Assembly (NCBI GenBank): GCA_022578965.1
Contig: MU400579.1
Span: 62,001 to 126,000 of the forward strand
Direction of reading: 5' to 3'
From: Xylaria sp. FL1777
Lineage: Eukaryota > Ascomycota > Sordariomycetes > Xylariales > Xylariaceae
Length of the DNA: 64,000 nt
A program made the position numbers and the translations under genes. Shown here one piece after another: positions 26,576 through 38,656 of this stretch. The notes beneath the pieces are model-generated. The model did no database searches, was not told the DNA's origin, and saw nothing but the letters and a program-made list of their open reading frames with translations. The stretch's first letter is position 1. Every line of letters starts with the position of its first letter.

Positions 26576-28454
26576 CTAAAACTGTATCAAGTCTTGTGCT
26601 TGTTGGCTGTGTTGCTGCTGCGGTCGGGCAGCGAACGGATTATTCCCACCCCCGTAGCCGTTCATACCCATCATCGCAGGGCCAGTAGCGGCTGGCATTT
26701 GTTGCTGGCCATATGATACTTGAGGCATACCTGTGTATTGTGTCCTCAAGAAAGGGTTGTTACCGGTTGCCTCGGCTGTAAGTTTCTGCGCCCCAACACC
26801 GGCTGAGTTGACAAACGTACCCGGCGCCGTGTGCTGAGCTGGAATTCGCAGTTCGCCAGTATTTCCAAATGTGTCCATCCCGTCACCACTGGCTAGGAGA
26901 GCATTAAGTCGTTGCTCGTGTTCGTTCATAGGCCTCTGAGATTGCTGCTGCGGCTGCTGTGTAGGAGACTGGAAAGTGGGTTGGGGGGGTGGTGTATAAG
27001 TTTGTAGTGTCTTCTGCTCGGGGAGACTCTGGAGGGTGTTGAGTGTTGGCATGGATGGAGCTTTGGCGGTGCTGGGTCGCGCGAAGGTTGAAGCGAATGG
27101 ATTGTTCGAGCCAGTTTGCATCGGTTGTATAGGTGACTGCACACCGAGGTGAGTGTTGTTATTGCTTGCCCAAGGGTTATTGCTTCCTGGTTGGGCAACT
27201 GGTTCGGGAGATGAAGTCGGTTGAGGTTGGAACACTTGTTGCGCGTAGGGATTGTATCCAGTTGGCTGCATCTGGAAGGCTTGTGGTTGTGGTTGGGTTT
27301 GCTGGTTGTAAGGATCATACATGCCAGTCGGTTGCTGTCCAAAGCCATTCGGGAAGCCATTGCTATTGGGGTATCCAGTATAAGTGTTGTTAACAAATCC
27401 AGTTTGCTGCGGCTGCACGAATTGACTTTGATCAATCGGGTTGCCTAGCCAATCAACATTATTACCCTGCTGGTAGCCCATATTCATGCCAGTGGGTTGA
27501 GGCTGAGAACTCGGTGCCGGATCGTTAAGATCAAAAAGTGACGAGGCGTTGCTTTCCTCCAGCTCTCGTTTCCGGCGTTCATCTTCCTCTCTGCTGAGCT
27601 TGATCGCTTTTGCGAGATCGTCATCGTCTTCGGCAGCACCGACCTGGCGGCCCTCGCGCTTCCTCCTGTCTTCCTCCTCTTGGTATTTGCTCGCCTCAAT
27701 TGCAAGTCTGTACTCCGCATCCTCCTCCTCGTTGTATCGTTGAGCAGGGCGCTGCTGTCGCTGGCTGCCCCCGGGGACGGTGGCCGGTGCGAATTCCTCG
27801 ATCCCGGTGACTCGAGATTTCCACGTTTTCCTATCGCTTCGTTCGGCGCGTAGTCTTTCTTCGTCGAGAATCAAGGCCGTAAGTTCCTTTGCCGCAACAC
27901 GAACTGCTGTCATTAGTATGCAACACATTGTGTTGGCAGCGAAGAGGACGCACCATTCTGACCCACATCTCGGCCTTCTTCATCAATATAGACAAACTCG
28001 CGCAGTGTCTTGATGACGTAAATGTTTTTTCGGGCCCATGTCACCACCAGTTCCGAGCCTTCATGCAGACAGTAATCGAGGACTTTCAGGGCTTTCAGCA
28101 CGTGTCTCCAATTCTTGCCTTTGTCGTTTAGTCGCTTGTCGAGCATATCAACTATGTCGTAGAATTCGGTCGATCTGTGAAATGGTTAGTCCAATCAAAT
28201 TTGGCCACTGGGTGCACGGTGTGATGGCGACATACGAATTGTACGTCATTTGAGCAATGTCGCTCATCTGAGTACCGGTTGGGCCCCATGGGTCATTACT
28301 TGTTGCTGAAGGAAATATACCATTAGCATACATGGGCGGCAATTCCTATAGGAGGTCGCGGAACGGTGTGGGCGGACGAACCTTCGCGAACCTTGACCTG
28401 GACACTGGAATATCCCTTGGTGACATTTTTGACGCTTCTCATTACCTTCGACAT
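26576..28454 (-). CDS. ENT1: Epsin (ENTH-UIM-NPF endocytic adaptor)
   Basis: Clathrin adaptor that bends membrane and recruits ubiquitinated cargo at endocytic sites. Four exons on the minus strand: 28454-28382, 28305-28236, 28174-27954 and 27906-26576, with introns of 76, 61 and 47 bases, giving 564 residues. The spliced N-terminus is an ENTH domain with the hallmark segments SNDPWGP, TEFYDIVDMLDKRL, NWRHVLKALKVLDY and IKTLREF, and with DEERLRAERSDR at its end. Two ubiquitin-interacting motifs follow (around EYRLAIEASK and LAKAIKLSREED). A Gln/Pro/Asn-rich tail contains three NPF motifs for EH-domain partners, and the end DLIQF resembles a weak clathrin box. Yeast has two paralogs, Ent1 and Ent2; most filamentous fungi have one, so the symbol stands for the pair. 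Confidence 0.94.
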
Positions 28455-29047
28455 CTTGCCGGCGTTGTCTGCAGAAGATGGCAGAAGGGGGGCCGCAGGG
28501 AACTAGTAGCTGTACGATCGCACCGCGTCGGGTGTGCACGCTCAGAGGAAGGTGGTAATATGACTGATGATCGGCAAATGCGTAGGTGGGCGCGATGAAT
28601 GCGCAATCCGCTGGGGGTGGATTAGGTCGGCGGATGGGAAGGAGGTCGGGCGCAGTGGTGATCAGGCGATGGTTGAATTGGATTGGACGGGATGGGATCG
28701 GGACAGAGCTCTTCAGGCGAAACCGCTGTAGGGGTCTATTAGGCGGCTCCGCGGCGACACGACGTGGGTTCCGGCAGCGAGAGAGAATGCCAGGAAGGGG
28801 GGGGTTATTAGGGACGTGGCGAAGTTGCGAAGCTGAGTTAATGAACGAAGAAATGAATCGAATGAATGATGGCGATGAGGTTGGGAGGGGAGACGGCCAA
28901 CTGCCAAGCCATCTAGTGGTGGTAGGGAGTCGAAGGTTAGGAGGGCTGCGAGCGACACAACGTAATGCTGGGCTTGGCAACTGGATCTGGCGGTATATAT
29001 GGGTGAATTTGGAATAGCGCGGCTCACTGTCTGTCGCCTGGTGCAGG

Positions 29048-29086
29048 TGCAAAGTGTAGGGGCAAAGTGTAGGGGCAAAGTGTCGG
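29048..29086 (+). repeat. 13-base tandem repeat, three copies
   Basis: Three head-to-tail copies of a GGCAAAGTGTAGG unit, the first and last each differing by one base. It lies about 600 bases upstream of the epsin start codon, in non-coding sequence. Confidence 0.85.
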
Positions 29087-29880
29087 TGCCTTGTCTTGCC
29101 AATTTTCAATGCGGAGCCAGGTCGGGACTGTCTTGGCTAATATATCCACTTACCTAGGTAGGTATTTATACAATACAATGCCTCAGGTAGGAGGTGCGTA
29201 CACCCGTGTACGCGACAGCCAAACCAGTCCTCAAACTCTCAGGTGGGAGGAGTACTACCGGTAGGCAGGTGCGCTGTAGCTCTATCGAGAGTGGTTCAAG
29301 TACCTACCTAACCTACATAAGGTACCTAAAGCATTGATTCAAGGTACCTAACCAAGGTCTGGGTAGGTAAGTAGGTAGGAAGGCCGGTAGGTAGGTAGCG
29401 AATAGAGGAATGCCACAACTGGCTTGGCACAGGAGACGGAACGGAAGACGACGCAAAATAAGTATCTTTGTTTGCTGGGCAACAATGCAGTAGTACAATA
29501 TAATGGCGAGCTTGTTGCATCGGGGACCTTGTAGGTGATCACTCAGTAGAGGTAATGCTTAAGTTAAGTACCAACCTAGGCAAGTGAGGTAGGTGTGTAC
29601 CTGCGTAGGTCAGGTGGTGTTTAAGTAAGTTAGGCACTGGATATACAGTCTTTTACTAATACCTACCTACTTATACCTAGGTAAAGTCTACCGCTTCCTA
29701 CTTTAGCAGGCTCAGGGGCGCCGGGTATACGTTTGCTACTTTCAAAAGGAATACCTAACCCAGTGGCCCGGAGTCTGTGATAAGCTCAGACCAAAGACAA
29801 GATTTATTAGTCGTACAAGTGGCCAAAGCCTTCAACGACGCGCAAGCCCCAAGCATCTGACACTCCCGAGTCCCCACTCA

Positions 29881-29936
29881 AACTTAGGATTCTAGTGGTA
29901 GGTAGGTAGATAGGTAGGTACCTAGATAATTGTACA
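29881..29936. repeat. GGTA/TACC-rich palindromic tract
   Basis: A run of GGTAGGTAG units followed by GGTACCTAG. It is one of the densest examples of the TACCTAGGTA-type motif scattered through non-coding parts of this window. Confidence 0.7.
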
Positions 29937-30526
29937 AGGTAGAAGAAAATTCTTGTATCTGCTGATGTCCTTCCCATGAATAGTAGAAGAGCCATTAGCA
30001 GCGTTACTGACAATATTTTTCACAATGCATATGGATGGATGGATCTTAGATACCGTAGTCATGGGGTTGGGTAGGCAATGTATTCTCGATCTCCAAACAA
30101 AAGTCGGGATAATATATACCTTACCAGTTTGTAGGTTCCACGTTCAGTGTCTCGTGAGAGTGACAAGCGACTCAATGGACAATAGCCTCGGAATCCGTGT
30201 AGAGAGGTAGAGAGAGCATTGACCTGTTTCACATGCCATCCGCAAGTCCCCTCGATTACATTTGGTCGTCATGGCCACTCACTCACTCACCTTCTATTGT
30301 CGCAATACGGCTACAGAATAATGAAGAGGCGGAGGATATAATAAATCGATTATTTTTCCTGTTTCTGAGGGGGAAAAATAATGGTAAAGTCTCGCAGTGG
30401 AGGCATATTAAGAAAATTTCTTTTATCGACCTAAACGCTAATTGTTCAATCATACATGAGTCTCGCGCAGGATCGCCGAACTCGAAACACCAGACCAACT
30501 AACACGAACAAAAGCTGAAACGAGTA

Positions 30527-31802
30527 TTATGCGTTCTTGGGGACCTCGTCCTTTGGCTCGACCTCCATCATATCCAGCCACTCTAGAGTGAATGCAGTTA
30601 CGATACGCGCCCAATCGCGGACGGTGGGCATATCGAGATGTGCACCGTCGTCGTTAATTGTATGCCAGACAGACGGAAATGGTGTGGCGATTAAATGTAG
30701 TATCGGCACGCCACGGCCCATAAAGGGGATATGGTCGTCTTCAACCAGACCGCGGCCAAACCTCGAGATTTCCTTCTCAGCATCAGGTAGAAATGGTCCC
30801 TCTGGGTTAGACTCGAGTAAATTGAGTTGCCGCATGCGCTTCTCGATGGTAGCCATGGCACGGTATGCCCAGTGCGTAGGCAGAAAAGGGGACGGCACAG
30901 TAGGGTTGGCGGATCCGAGAAGGTCTAAGAGCACGAACATGCTGATCTGGTCTAGCGGGTTCTTGTAAAATGAATTGGCTGGATAGAAGGAAGTCTCCCA
31001 TTGTTCGGCCAGAGCTCTGCGTGCGTTGTTAGCCAATATTCTGTTGCTGACGTCCCGACCCGGTTGGGGAAGGTAATATTAACTGTAAACAATGTAGGCC
31101 GTACCTAGCTCCATAAAGCGAATCGGTTGCCGTCCACGTCAGGAATGCTTCCTCTCCATCTAACAACAGGATCTGGATCCCCATATCCATGGGAACAGTA
31201 CCCCCTTCGCCTAGTGCACTCATCTCATCATGCATCTGCGTAACAAAGCGGTCGATGGTGCGCGCTACATGCATAAGAATCGCACATGGCACTGCGCTAT
31301 CTGTAGCTCCTATAAAGCCATCGGGGGTGATTTTGCTGTCATAATGGGCAACGAGGGTGAGGAGATTGCTCTGTCCCTCCTCGACCCAAGGCGGCTCACG
31401 CTTAAATAGCAAGTTCTGGAATGGAATTTCGCGATCCCCAGTGACAGGCGTTTTCCCCGTCGAGTTGAACCACTCGATACTCCAACTCGGGAGCTCGCTG
31501 CGGAAGAAATTGACGAAGTGCTCCTGCGCCGCGACCTGGCCTGGTGTTCCGGGTACCCGTGGAATTAGTATCGGTGCTAGGAGCTTGCCGTTATCAATGC
31601 TGAAGTCGTCGCCGCCAGATGGTACCAATTTCAAAAAATGGTCTGAGAGCGCTGTGTAGGCGAAGGCAGGCGACGCAAGCAATAATAATAGTACAACTGG
31701 TTGCAACAGCAAAGAAATACGTATTAGAAACATGATTACATGTGCGGCTGTGAACTGGCGTGAGATGATTGTTTGTGATGGCCGGGGCTGAAAATGCGCC
31801 AT
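30527..31802 (-). CDS. Glutaminyl-peptide cyclotransferase-like M28 protein
   Basis: Member of the M28 metallopeptidase fold group closest to glutaminyl cyclases, which turn N-terminal Gln into pyroglutamate in the secretory pathway. Exons 31802-31105 and 31016-30527 join over an 88-base intron and give 395 residues, with the join reading SLYGAR|ALAEQWE. A strongly hydrophobic segment ending in ASPAFA looks like a signal peptide. It begins at an internal Met (residue 24, base 31733) that is also a plausible true start. Zinc-site candidates in family order are the Asp in GATDSA, the paired Glu in LLDGEEA, the Asp in VLLDLLGS and the His in VWHTINDDGAH. Either cyclase or aminopeptidase activity is possible; the DGEEAF, FMGRGVPILHLI and DDGAHLD segments favour the cyclase. 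Confidence 0.87.
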
Positions 31803-32441
31803 ACGACCCGTTTACGTGCTATCACCTCGATTTGGAGACCATATTCATAGTGAAGTCATGGGAGCGAATCCACAAATGAAAACAGTTGAAGGCAATGAGT
31901 TCCGACTATGGATCACTTGAGGCTTTCGATTGTGATGAATATGTATGTAGGTAAGAGGCAAGGGGTAGTGTTGGAGAGGACACAGAACCATAGCGGTTAA
32001 GTTGGTCTGTGCCCGTTTTTTAGTGCAACGAAAACAACGAAAAGTCTCCAACATCCAGGGGTTGCGCCCCTACTTCAAGATAAGGTACCTCCTTAAGTAG
32101 CTACCTACCTAGGTACCTAGGTATGTAAGTACGTTGGCTGTGCCATCGTTCATTATCTACTTTAATTAACAGATTTCACCAACTCCAATTGCGCGAACTT
32201 GACATCTACTAGCAGTGGAAATATCATAAATCAACTATCGGTACAGCGTAGTTCCGAAAGCAGCGTGCAATCAGATTTGCTCGAGGTATCTCAGGTAATC
32301 ACCAGCGACCCCTTAACGCCAATGCTCCTGAGAGCACAACAGAAGTTCCCTGGCCGTCTCCTTCTACGCCCCCAGTACTCCTCGAGATCTATGTCAGTAT
32401 TATACATGATCTACAAGTCAAAGGCATAATATGTGCCATCA
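31803..32441. other. Intergenic region with a palindromic TACCTAGG cluster
   Basis: About 640 bases between two minus-strand genes. They should hold the promoter of the glutaminyl-cyclase-like gene and the 3' end of the acetyltransferase gene. A tract of TACCTACCTAGGTACCTAGGTA type lies at about 32.09-32.13 kb. No gene is seen. Confidence 0.55.
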
Positions 32442-35400
32442 TCACTCTTCTTCGCCCGGCGCATCTACGTCTTCGTACTCCTCAGCTTGATCTATCGTGA
32501 TATCCTCGCCACCAGCCGAGCCGTCGAATCTGCCGTTCGCCTTGGCCCCGTTCGTGCTGGAGGCGCTTGACTGAATACCACTTTCACTATGTGCCTCACT
32601 GCCCTGGATTTCGAATCTGGCTGAAATCGTCTCTACTTGCTTGCCCTTCACCTTGGTCTCATTTACTTGCACTTGAACTGTGTCGTGCATCTCGTTCTCT
32701 TCATCCGGATCGGTGACGGTTACTGGCGCTATTTTTTGCTTTTGACGCTCAATCCAAGCAGGAGGTAGACCAGGGCCACTATCGGCGTTGCCATAGTCGC
32801 TCTTCTTCGTTCCTTTGGGCCATCGCCCAGGACCTCTCCCAGTGCCTCCCGTCTTACGCTTGGCTGTGCTCGTTTTTCTCTGTGTGGACTTCCGTACACT
32901 ACCACCGGTGGATCGTCGCGCGCGAGGTCGAGGTCGTGGTTGCGCTGGTGTTCGGATGGTAGAAGAAGCACGTGGTAATGCGACCGGTCTTGTAATGCTA
33001 GAGCCAGCACGAGACATGCCGGGGCGTTTACTAATCGGTGGGAACACTTGAAATCGGGTTACTGGGATATTTTCATACTGTCGCTGCCAGCCATGTTCCT
33101 CATCAACCACACTATCTGTCAGTGCCTGACCATCGTATTGTTCGGAGGGATGGAGACTATCAGCGTTCTCTTTATCAACACCGTTATTCTGTGTCCGTGT
33201 CGGGACATCCGTGATTATAATGTCATTGGGCTCTGTAGATTCGAGCACGGCAAGTTCACCGCTTGATGGCCCCTCCTGGTTTATGTTGTTAACTACTGCG
33301 AAGCCATCCGTCACAACAGCGCTGTCAGAGATGACCTCAACAGGTTTCGTTTCCTCGTCTTCTTCACGGGGAGCAATGGTATTGAGGGCCGGGCCCAGCT
33401 CAAAGTTAGTTGCGTTACCTCGGCCCATGATATAAGGTGTCCAGGTCAACGACTGGGAGTTAAGCCTGACATAATTCTTGGCTTCCCACTTGGTTACCTC
33501 CTTATGGCAATAAGGTAAATCTACACGAAATGCATAGATATGAGTGATAGGATCTCTCACAAGGAACCGCAATGCCTCGAGCGCGGAGACCACATCATCT
33601 GGCGTCATGCCTGTATCGTCAGAGATTTGTCTGATGCTGATACCCCTCTTCTGGGCCTTCTCTTCGGGGACATGCTCGATCAAATACTTGCAAAGTACCA
33701 ATCTCCAATAGTTGCGATATGAAACTAGTCCCATATCTGACAGTGGTTTCTCGGGCGAGCCGCTCTTCTCTTCGACTCTTGTTAAGAGATATGAGAAGTC
33801 AATGAGGAGGTGACCGTATCCCTTTCGTTGGTGGATAGGCAATGTCAGGATGCAGCTAACGTTGTTCTGGCTACTGGCCCGTTTCTCCTTAGAAAAGTAC
33901 CCAACGAAATGGTAGCCAAGATCATCATACTCGCACAACACGTAGAACAAGAATGGTTCAACGTCATAGTAAAGCGTTTTAGAGCCCAAGAAAAGTTTGG
34001 CGAGTAAGCACAAGTTTTGGCAATAGACCGGATTCTTTCGACCGTCTACTTCGAAAAAAGAAATAGAGCCATGCCGGTAGATTTCGTCGCCAGGAGGGTG
34101 CTTGGCGGGGCACTTAAGCTTATGTCGCCAGGCGACATAGTCGGAATTCATGTACTTCAAGCAGAACTCGCAGATATATAGCACACGATTGCGGCTGTAT
34201 TCTTCAGGATAAGGTGCTGCATACCAGGTGTCGATCTCCCAGCCGCCAAACTCGATGCACTCAATCTGGCTTACAGGACCAGATGCTTTCTTCGACTTCT
34301 TTGCGGGCATCTCTGTTTCGGCTTGCATGGCAAGGAGCCGGTTTCTCCATTCTTCCTCAGCTTTCTGCTTAGCCTCATCAAATCGTCTTCGGTCATCCTT
34401 TGTAGGTAAGGTCTTTGTCGTGTCCGCTTGCTCCTCTGTTAGGATGCCTCCATATGGCTTTCCCTTAAGCTCATCCGTTTCCTTGTCATAGAATGAATAG
34501 AATGGCTGCGAAAAACTAGAAGCGAAAAAAGGCGTCATAACCGGAGCGTCAGCGGCAGAAGGGACAGCGGCACTATGTCGTACTATGGTTGGTCGATTTG
34601 ACTGCGAGGTCCCCGTGCGGGCCCCGGAGCGCTTTTTGGATGATTTTGGTTTCCGTGATAATATCTGCCCAAGCTCGGTGCCATTCACTTTCATCTTGAG
34701 TATGAGGCTCCAACGTGTCTTTTTGACTATCGAACACAGTAACGCCGGGTTTGAAACTTTTAGCCTGAGTGACCGTGCAGAGCGTGGGCGGGCTGAGGTT
34801 TCCCCGCCATTATTCTGTTCATGTGTTGCATCGCCATAAGCAGATCCATCGGGCGTGTTCCTTCGCCGTTTCCGCAGCGATATGACATCCTCTTCTGCCT
34901 CCGCAGAGGATGTTTTTCTCTTCCTTAGCACTCGTGAGCCATCCATAGGGTCTTCATCAAGCACCAGCTGGTTAAACATGGAGTGCGAGTCTGGCTTGTT
35001 CAAGCCCCGCTGCGGAGGTAGCAGATCGCGAGCAATCTGAGGTGCTGATGCTCGTCTTGCAGATGAAGGAGAGATGTCTCCTTCTATTTCATCGTCATCA
35101 TTCATTGCTACATCACCTCCAGCATCCATATTCTCCTTAGTAGTACCTACTTCTAAATCGGAATCGGAATCTTCGTTATCGAGAAGGGGGGGGTCAATAG
35201 CATCGAACTCTTCGTCTATGTCGTCCTCATCCTCGTCCTCTTCCTCTTCTTCTTCCTCGTCATTTTCAGCTGCGTCATCTGACTCTGCCCCAGAGTCCCT
35301 GTCACTGAAAGCTGAATCAGAGCCGTCAGATGGCTCACTTTCGCTGTCTTCGTCGTCAGTTTCGCCTGGTTTTATTTTGACAGCACCAACACCTTCGGCT

Positions 35401-35876
35401 TCATCCTCTTCCTCATCGTCTTCCACGTCTGCCTCGGCTTGTTCCTCATCTTCTGCACTGAAATCCCCCTCTTCGCCTGCGTAGTGCTTTGGCTGAAAGT
35501 TGATCCCCTCTTCTTCCTCATCATCTTCACCATCGGCATCGATATCATAGGCTGCGTCTTCTTCATGGAGATCTTCCTCGTCACTTTCTGATTCGTCATC
35601 TTCATCGTTGTTTGCGTCTACTTGTCGATCTGTTTGATGAGATGTGTCTTCGCGTGTTCCCATGTCCACATCATCGCCGTCGTCTTCGAGATCTTCAGGG
35701 TCTTCAAGATCCTCCACGGGTACTGTTGACCCCGGATCTAGACCGGCATTTATGGAGATACTGCTGTCGACCATTGTAGTATCCCGAGCAGCATCGTCCT
35801 CTTCGAATTCAGCATCTTCTTCAGAAAGAACCACGCTCTGTTGCAACTCTTCCTCCATCAGCTGTGCATTTGCCAT
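32442..35876 (-). CDS. SAS3: MYST-family histone acetyltransferase (Sas3/Mst2 type)
   Basis: Acetyl-CoA-dependent lysine acetyltransferase, the likely catalytic subunit of a NuA3/Mst2-like complex acting on histone H3. A single exon gives 1144 residues from the Met at 35876, chosen for its ACCATGG context; the frame stays open to 35978. Residues about 1-300 are extremely acidic (long Asp/Glu runs). The MYST domain runs from about 540 to 860: a C2HC zinc finger with cysteines from about 569, the catalytic Cys675 in VSCILTLP, the acetyl-CoA loop QRKGYG, and Glu709. The Cys-Glu spacing of 34 equals that of yeast Esa1 (C304/E338). There is no chromodomain, which argues against Esa1/Tip60. The C-terminus is long and basic, with an [12 protein letters not shown] patch. 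It is transcribed divergently from the complex I gene at 36775. Confidence 0.92.
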   Translation of the reverse strand: MANAQLMEEELQQSVVLSEEDAEFEEDDAARDTTMVDSSISINAGLDPGSTVPVEDLEDPEDLEDDGDDVDMGTREDTSHQTDRQVDANNDEDDESESDEEDLHEEDAAYDIDADGEDDEEEEGINFQPKHYAGEEGDFSAEDEEQAEADVEDDEEEDEAEGVGAVKIKPGETDDEDSESEPSDGSDSAFSDRDSGAESDDAAENDEEEEEEEDEDEDDIDEEFDAIDPPLLDNEDSDSDLEVGTTKENMDAGGDVAMNDDDEIEGDISPSSARRASAPQIARDLLPPQRGLNKPDSHSMFNQLVLDEDPMDGSRVLRKRKTSSAEAEEDVISLRKRRRNTPDGSAYGDATHEQNNGGETSARPRSARSLRLKVSNPALLCSIVKKTRWSLILKMKVNGTELGQILSRKPKSSKKRSGARTGTSQSNRPTIVRHSAAVPSAADAPVMTPFFASSFSQPFYSFYDKETDELKGKPYGGILTEEQADTTKTLPTKDDRRRFDEAKQKAEEEWRNRLLAMQAETEMPAKKSKKASGPVSQIECIEFGGWEIDTWYAAPYPEEYSRNRVLYICEFCLKYMNSDYVAWRHKLKCPAKHPPGDEIYRHGSISFFEVDGRKNPVYCQNLCLLAKLFLGSKTLYYDVEPFLFYVLCEYDDLGYHFVGYFSKEKRASSQNNVSCILTLPIHQRKGYGHLLIDFSYLLTRVEEKSGSPEKPLSDMGLVSYRNYWRLVLCKYLIEHVPEEKAQKRGISIRQISDDTGMTPDDVVSALEALRFLVRDPITHIYAFRVDLPYCHKEVTKWEAKNYVRLNSQSLTWTPYIMGRGNATNFELGPALNTIAPREEDEETKPVEVISDSAVVTDGFAVVNNINQEGPSSGELAVLESTEPNDIIITDVPTRTQNNGVDKENADSLHPSEQYDGQALTDSVVDEEHGWQRQYENIPVTRFQVFPPISKRPGMSRAGSSITRPVALPRASSTIRTPAQPRPRPRARRSTGGSVRKSTQRKTSTAKRKTGGTGRGPGRWPKGTKKSDYGNADSGPGLPPAWIERQKQKIAPVTVTDPDEENEMHDTVQVQVNETKVKGKQVETISARFEIQGSEAHSESGIQSSASSTNGAKANGRFDGSAGGEDITIDQAEEYEDVDAPGEEE

Positions 35877-36774
35877 GGTCGTGGTCTTCTGGCCCCTAAG
35901 GAATATAGAACTATGGCAAGGCGGCAAATTAGGGCTATGCGGTGGTACGTTGGAAGCTGCAGAGAGGACAATTTCCACAACCCTCCAACAGCTTGCGCCG
36001 GCCGACTTTACGTCATCTACGATGACGGTCGCATGCTATACACAAGCAGTCACAAAAAGGAGCCTGACGTGTGGTAGCTCGAGTGCGTCAAGTATATGAG
36101 AGTAGGCTGTGAGGGGTGTGGAATGGAGGCATCAGATATCGTTGGTATGCGCATTGAACGTTATTGGTGTTCACGTTTGAGCCAAGGGCGAGACGCGACC
36201 ATTCAGCAGATTAGGTGTTGTTTTTTAAGGCGCAGGTAGATTATCGGGCTGCGAGAAGAAAATCGACGCGTTAGTTACTGGAGATACTCGTTTGAAAATA
36301 CGTATCGCGGTGCGAGTGTATTCATGAAGGCGACGAACGCGGACGGCTTGGCGATGGCTCTTGGACAGTGACTCGCGAGGCTCGGACGTGCGTTGGAGTG
36401 TCGTTGACAAGCAAGTGCATTGGTGGTGGTCGCGCAGGCCCCTGCCTAGGTAGGTCCAGATAGGTAAGGGAGGGATGGTTTAGTGTTCAGTTTAGTACCT
36501 AGGTACCTACTAGTATAGGTACATCATGCATGTGTATTACGGTAGTCTAGAGCTTTGACCACTACGCCTTGGGGGTTTGGTAGCCTTTGGTTCGGTTACT
36601 CAATTGACCTCCGAACCAAGCTCGCTCATGCTTCAATATGTAATCTCCATAATCAACGCTGCTCCCCAACACGGCTGAATAACAGTGAGCCTACCTATCT
36701 ACCATTAACCAAATCGCTTCCCGATTCTTTTCCCAACTAAAAATCGCATCTAGTACCGGCCGCCATCGATCACA
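35877..36774. promoter_or_regulatory. Divergent promoter region between SAS3 and NDUFA1
   Basis: About 900 bases separate two genes pointing away from each other, so both promoters should lie here. It contains TACCTAGGTA-like palindromes at about 36.44-36.53 kb. No gene of its own is seen, and no specific factor site could be assigned. Confidence 0.5.
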
Positions 36775-37266
36775 ATGCCCGTTCCCTTCGAAGCCCTGAT
36801 CCCGTATGGAATCGTCCTCGCCGTAAGCCTCTGAATGCGATCGGATCAATGGCATGCACGGGTTGCTGAGAAGCATATAGATGTTTGGCGTGACGGGCGC
36901 AGGATTGTCGAAATTGAGACACTGGCAGAATGGCCACAAGCGACCGCGCCGCTCCCTCGATCAATGGGATAGGGTAGGTTTGCGCGCGTCATACTCTCGA
37001 TTACATGCTAATCTCTTTCTCAGCAAAGTACGAATTCTGAGCGACGACCCCAATTCCGCGGCTGCAACTGACCGTACGAAATCTATAGTGATGGACCGGG
37101 ACCGACGATTGACGGGATTATTACGAGGACAAAGCGACGCTGCATTAGCACCTGCCGGTTTCGAACTTAATAATCCTTGGAGGGTAGGTTATCACTATGT
37201 GGCCGAAGAAACAAAATCTGCGGTTACTGATTTAGGCATGATTAGGTTGAAAAGCGGTTTGCGTAG
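36775..37266 (+). CDS. NDUFA1: Mitochondrial complex I subunit NDUFA1/MWFE
   Basis: Small accessory subunit of NADH:ubiquinone oxidoreductase in the mitochondrial inner membrane. Four exons are proposed: 36775-36822, 36881-36977, 37089-37183 and 37246-37266, giving 86 residues, the usual size of the family. The N-terminus (MPVPFEALIPYGIVLA, then MFGVTGAG) forms the membrane helix. It is followed by KRPRRSLDQWDR and the family-typical MDRDRRLTG, then GFELNNPWR and a short VEKRFA end. The middle intron is the uncertain one: it uses a weak GTTTGC donor next to a better-looking GTAGGT that would break the frame. Read without that intron, the frame stays open and adds about 37 unrelated residues. 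The last intron is inferred from the typical C-terminus. Confidence 0.83.
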
Positions 37267-37447
37267 GCGAACGAGCAATGAGCAACGAACAAGAGGCGGT
37301 TCTGTAAAACATTACCCGTACAACCAGCAAATACAATACCAGACGATATGGATTCCTTTGTTGACTCTGCTCATTCCGTGGGTATCGTCTATCTAGTTCT
37401 ATATGCCCTGCCATGGTCCTTCAACGCCCACCAGCCACACACAACCT

Positions 37448-38656
37448 CTATATGATGATCTCCGGTCTGTTCTTGTTCAGGCCATCTAAAAGCATGCAAG
37501 CTTGGCAGAGTCTCTGGCTAGACATATAACCACATTTCTCACAAGTACGCAATTTCTGCTTTGTGATAATGGAAAGCGGGTTCTTCGGTAGCTCTTTGTT
37601 AGACTTCGGATCGTTAGAGCGGGGATTCTCAGCTCCCATGATGGTGACCTCTGTTTCTAGTCCAGCCTCTTCAGCAGCATCGTTTGCTTTGAGCTGCTTC
37701 TCCATGGCCGCCATTTCTCCACCCCCAGCTCTGCCACTTGTTGAGCCACATCCTCCGATATCATTGTCTTCATCGGTCGGTTGGGATGAAGATACCTTCC
37801 CTTTGCAAATGCAGGTATCTGGCATAGCACCTGGCACCAACCTAGCCATATCCTCACCACTCCGAACGACATCTAGGATGGCGCTAGGCCGCACCCTTTC
37901 TAGATTCTTGATAAGACTTCTTGCACTCCCACGGAAAGCTTCCGGGCTGTATATGCATTCTGTACTGAAGTAATCCAGCTTCTTGTGATGTGCGTATAAC
38001 ACAATCTCCTTCTCGTACGCGTATTTGAGAGGTTTGCTTCGTTTGACTTCGCTCGTATTGCTACCTGTAACAATGCTTGTGCTTCGTGATAGGCGTGGCA
38101 AATCCCCACGTAACAGGTTCATCAAAATAGTCTCGGCTACGTCGTCCGCATTGTGCCCCGTTACGACGTGTTTGATACCCAGCATTTTAGCTCCTCGATC
38201 CAACGCCTGCCGCCGGAATACGCCACAATATGTGCAATTACCCTTCTTCCCGATAGTCTCAACAACTTGGTCCATAGTCCAGCCGTAAAGTTCATCGTAA
38301 CCGACGATCTTCAAGGGCATATCATATTGTACCGCATTTCTCTTGACGGTTTCGAGGGAGTCGTCACGGTAGCCTTTAATGCCCTCATCGATACTCAGGA
38401 GCACCAGATCAACTCCATAATCATGTCTCTCATTTAAAGTCTTCAGCACTGAAGCTAAGACAGTGGAATCTTTGCCGCCTGATGCACCGATGGCTACTTT
38501 TTCACCACGGAAGAATAGCTGAGACGAAGTTATTGTATGGTGAACTTCGTCTTCGAATACCTGAATAAAGCATCCTTTGCAAAGTTTCAGGTGGTTTTTG
38601 GGTCGCTTTATCAGAGCTCGCTGAGTCTTACAGATTCCGCAGAGCGCGGGTGGCAT
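37448..38656 (-). CDS. NCS6: Cytoplasmic tRNA 2-thiolation protein Ncs6/Ctu1
   Basis: Adenylyl/sulfur-transferase subunit that, with Ncs2, makes the 2-thio group of wobble uridine in cytosolic tRNAs for Lys, Glu and Gln. A single exon of 402 residues starts at the Met of MPPALCGIC; a Met four codons upstream is less likely. Evidence: N-terminal CxxC zinc motif (CGIC, then CKGC), the PP-loop ATPase motif SGGKDST near residue 60, the [10 protein letters not shown] segment carrying the CxxC involved in catalysis, [14 protein letters not shown], and a C-terminal zinc pair CEKCGYMSS...LCQAC. An acidic insert rich in Gly and Ser lies at about 290-360. It is divergent from the eL8 gene, 423 bases away. 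Confidence 0.95.
   Translation of the reverse strand: MPPALCGICKTQRALIKRPKNHLKLCKGCFIQVFEDEVHHTITSSQLFFRGEKVAIGASGGKDSTVLASVLKTLNERHDYGVDLVLLSIDEGIKGYRDDSLETVKRNAVQYDMPLKIVGYDELYGWTMDQVVETIGKKGNCTYCGVFRRQALDRGAKMLGIKHVVTGHNADDVAETILMNLLRGDLPRLSRSTSIVTGSNTSEVKRSKPLKYAYEKEIVLYAHHKKLDYFSTECIYSPEAFRGSARSLIKNLERVRPSAILDVVRSGEDMARLVPGAMPDTCICKGKVSSSQPTDEDNDIGGCGSTSGRAGGGEMAAMEKQLKANDAAEEAGLETEVTIMGAENPRSNDPKSNKELPKNPLSIITKQKLRTCEKCGYMSSQRLCQACMLLDGLNKNRPEIII

Larger units (their letters stand above)
28455..30526. other. Intergenic region rich in short palindromic repeats
   Basis: About 2 kb upstream of epsin and downstream of the glutaminyl-cyclase-like gene. It contains a 13-base tandem repeat at 29.05 kb and many copies of TAGG/CCTA units forming the palindrome TACCTAGGTA, densest at 29.14-29.40, 29.57-29.69 and 29.89-29.93 kb. 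The long open frames here are low in complexity and match no family. Confidence 0.5.

Noticed and set aside
28264..29109. Open frame of 281 codons on - overlapping the epsin start
   Set aside because: Pro/Arg/Ser-rich, no family, and it overlaps the spliced epsin exons in another frame.
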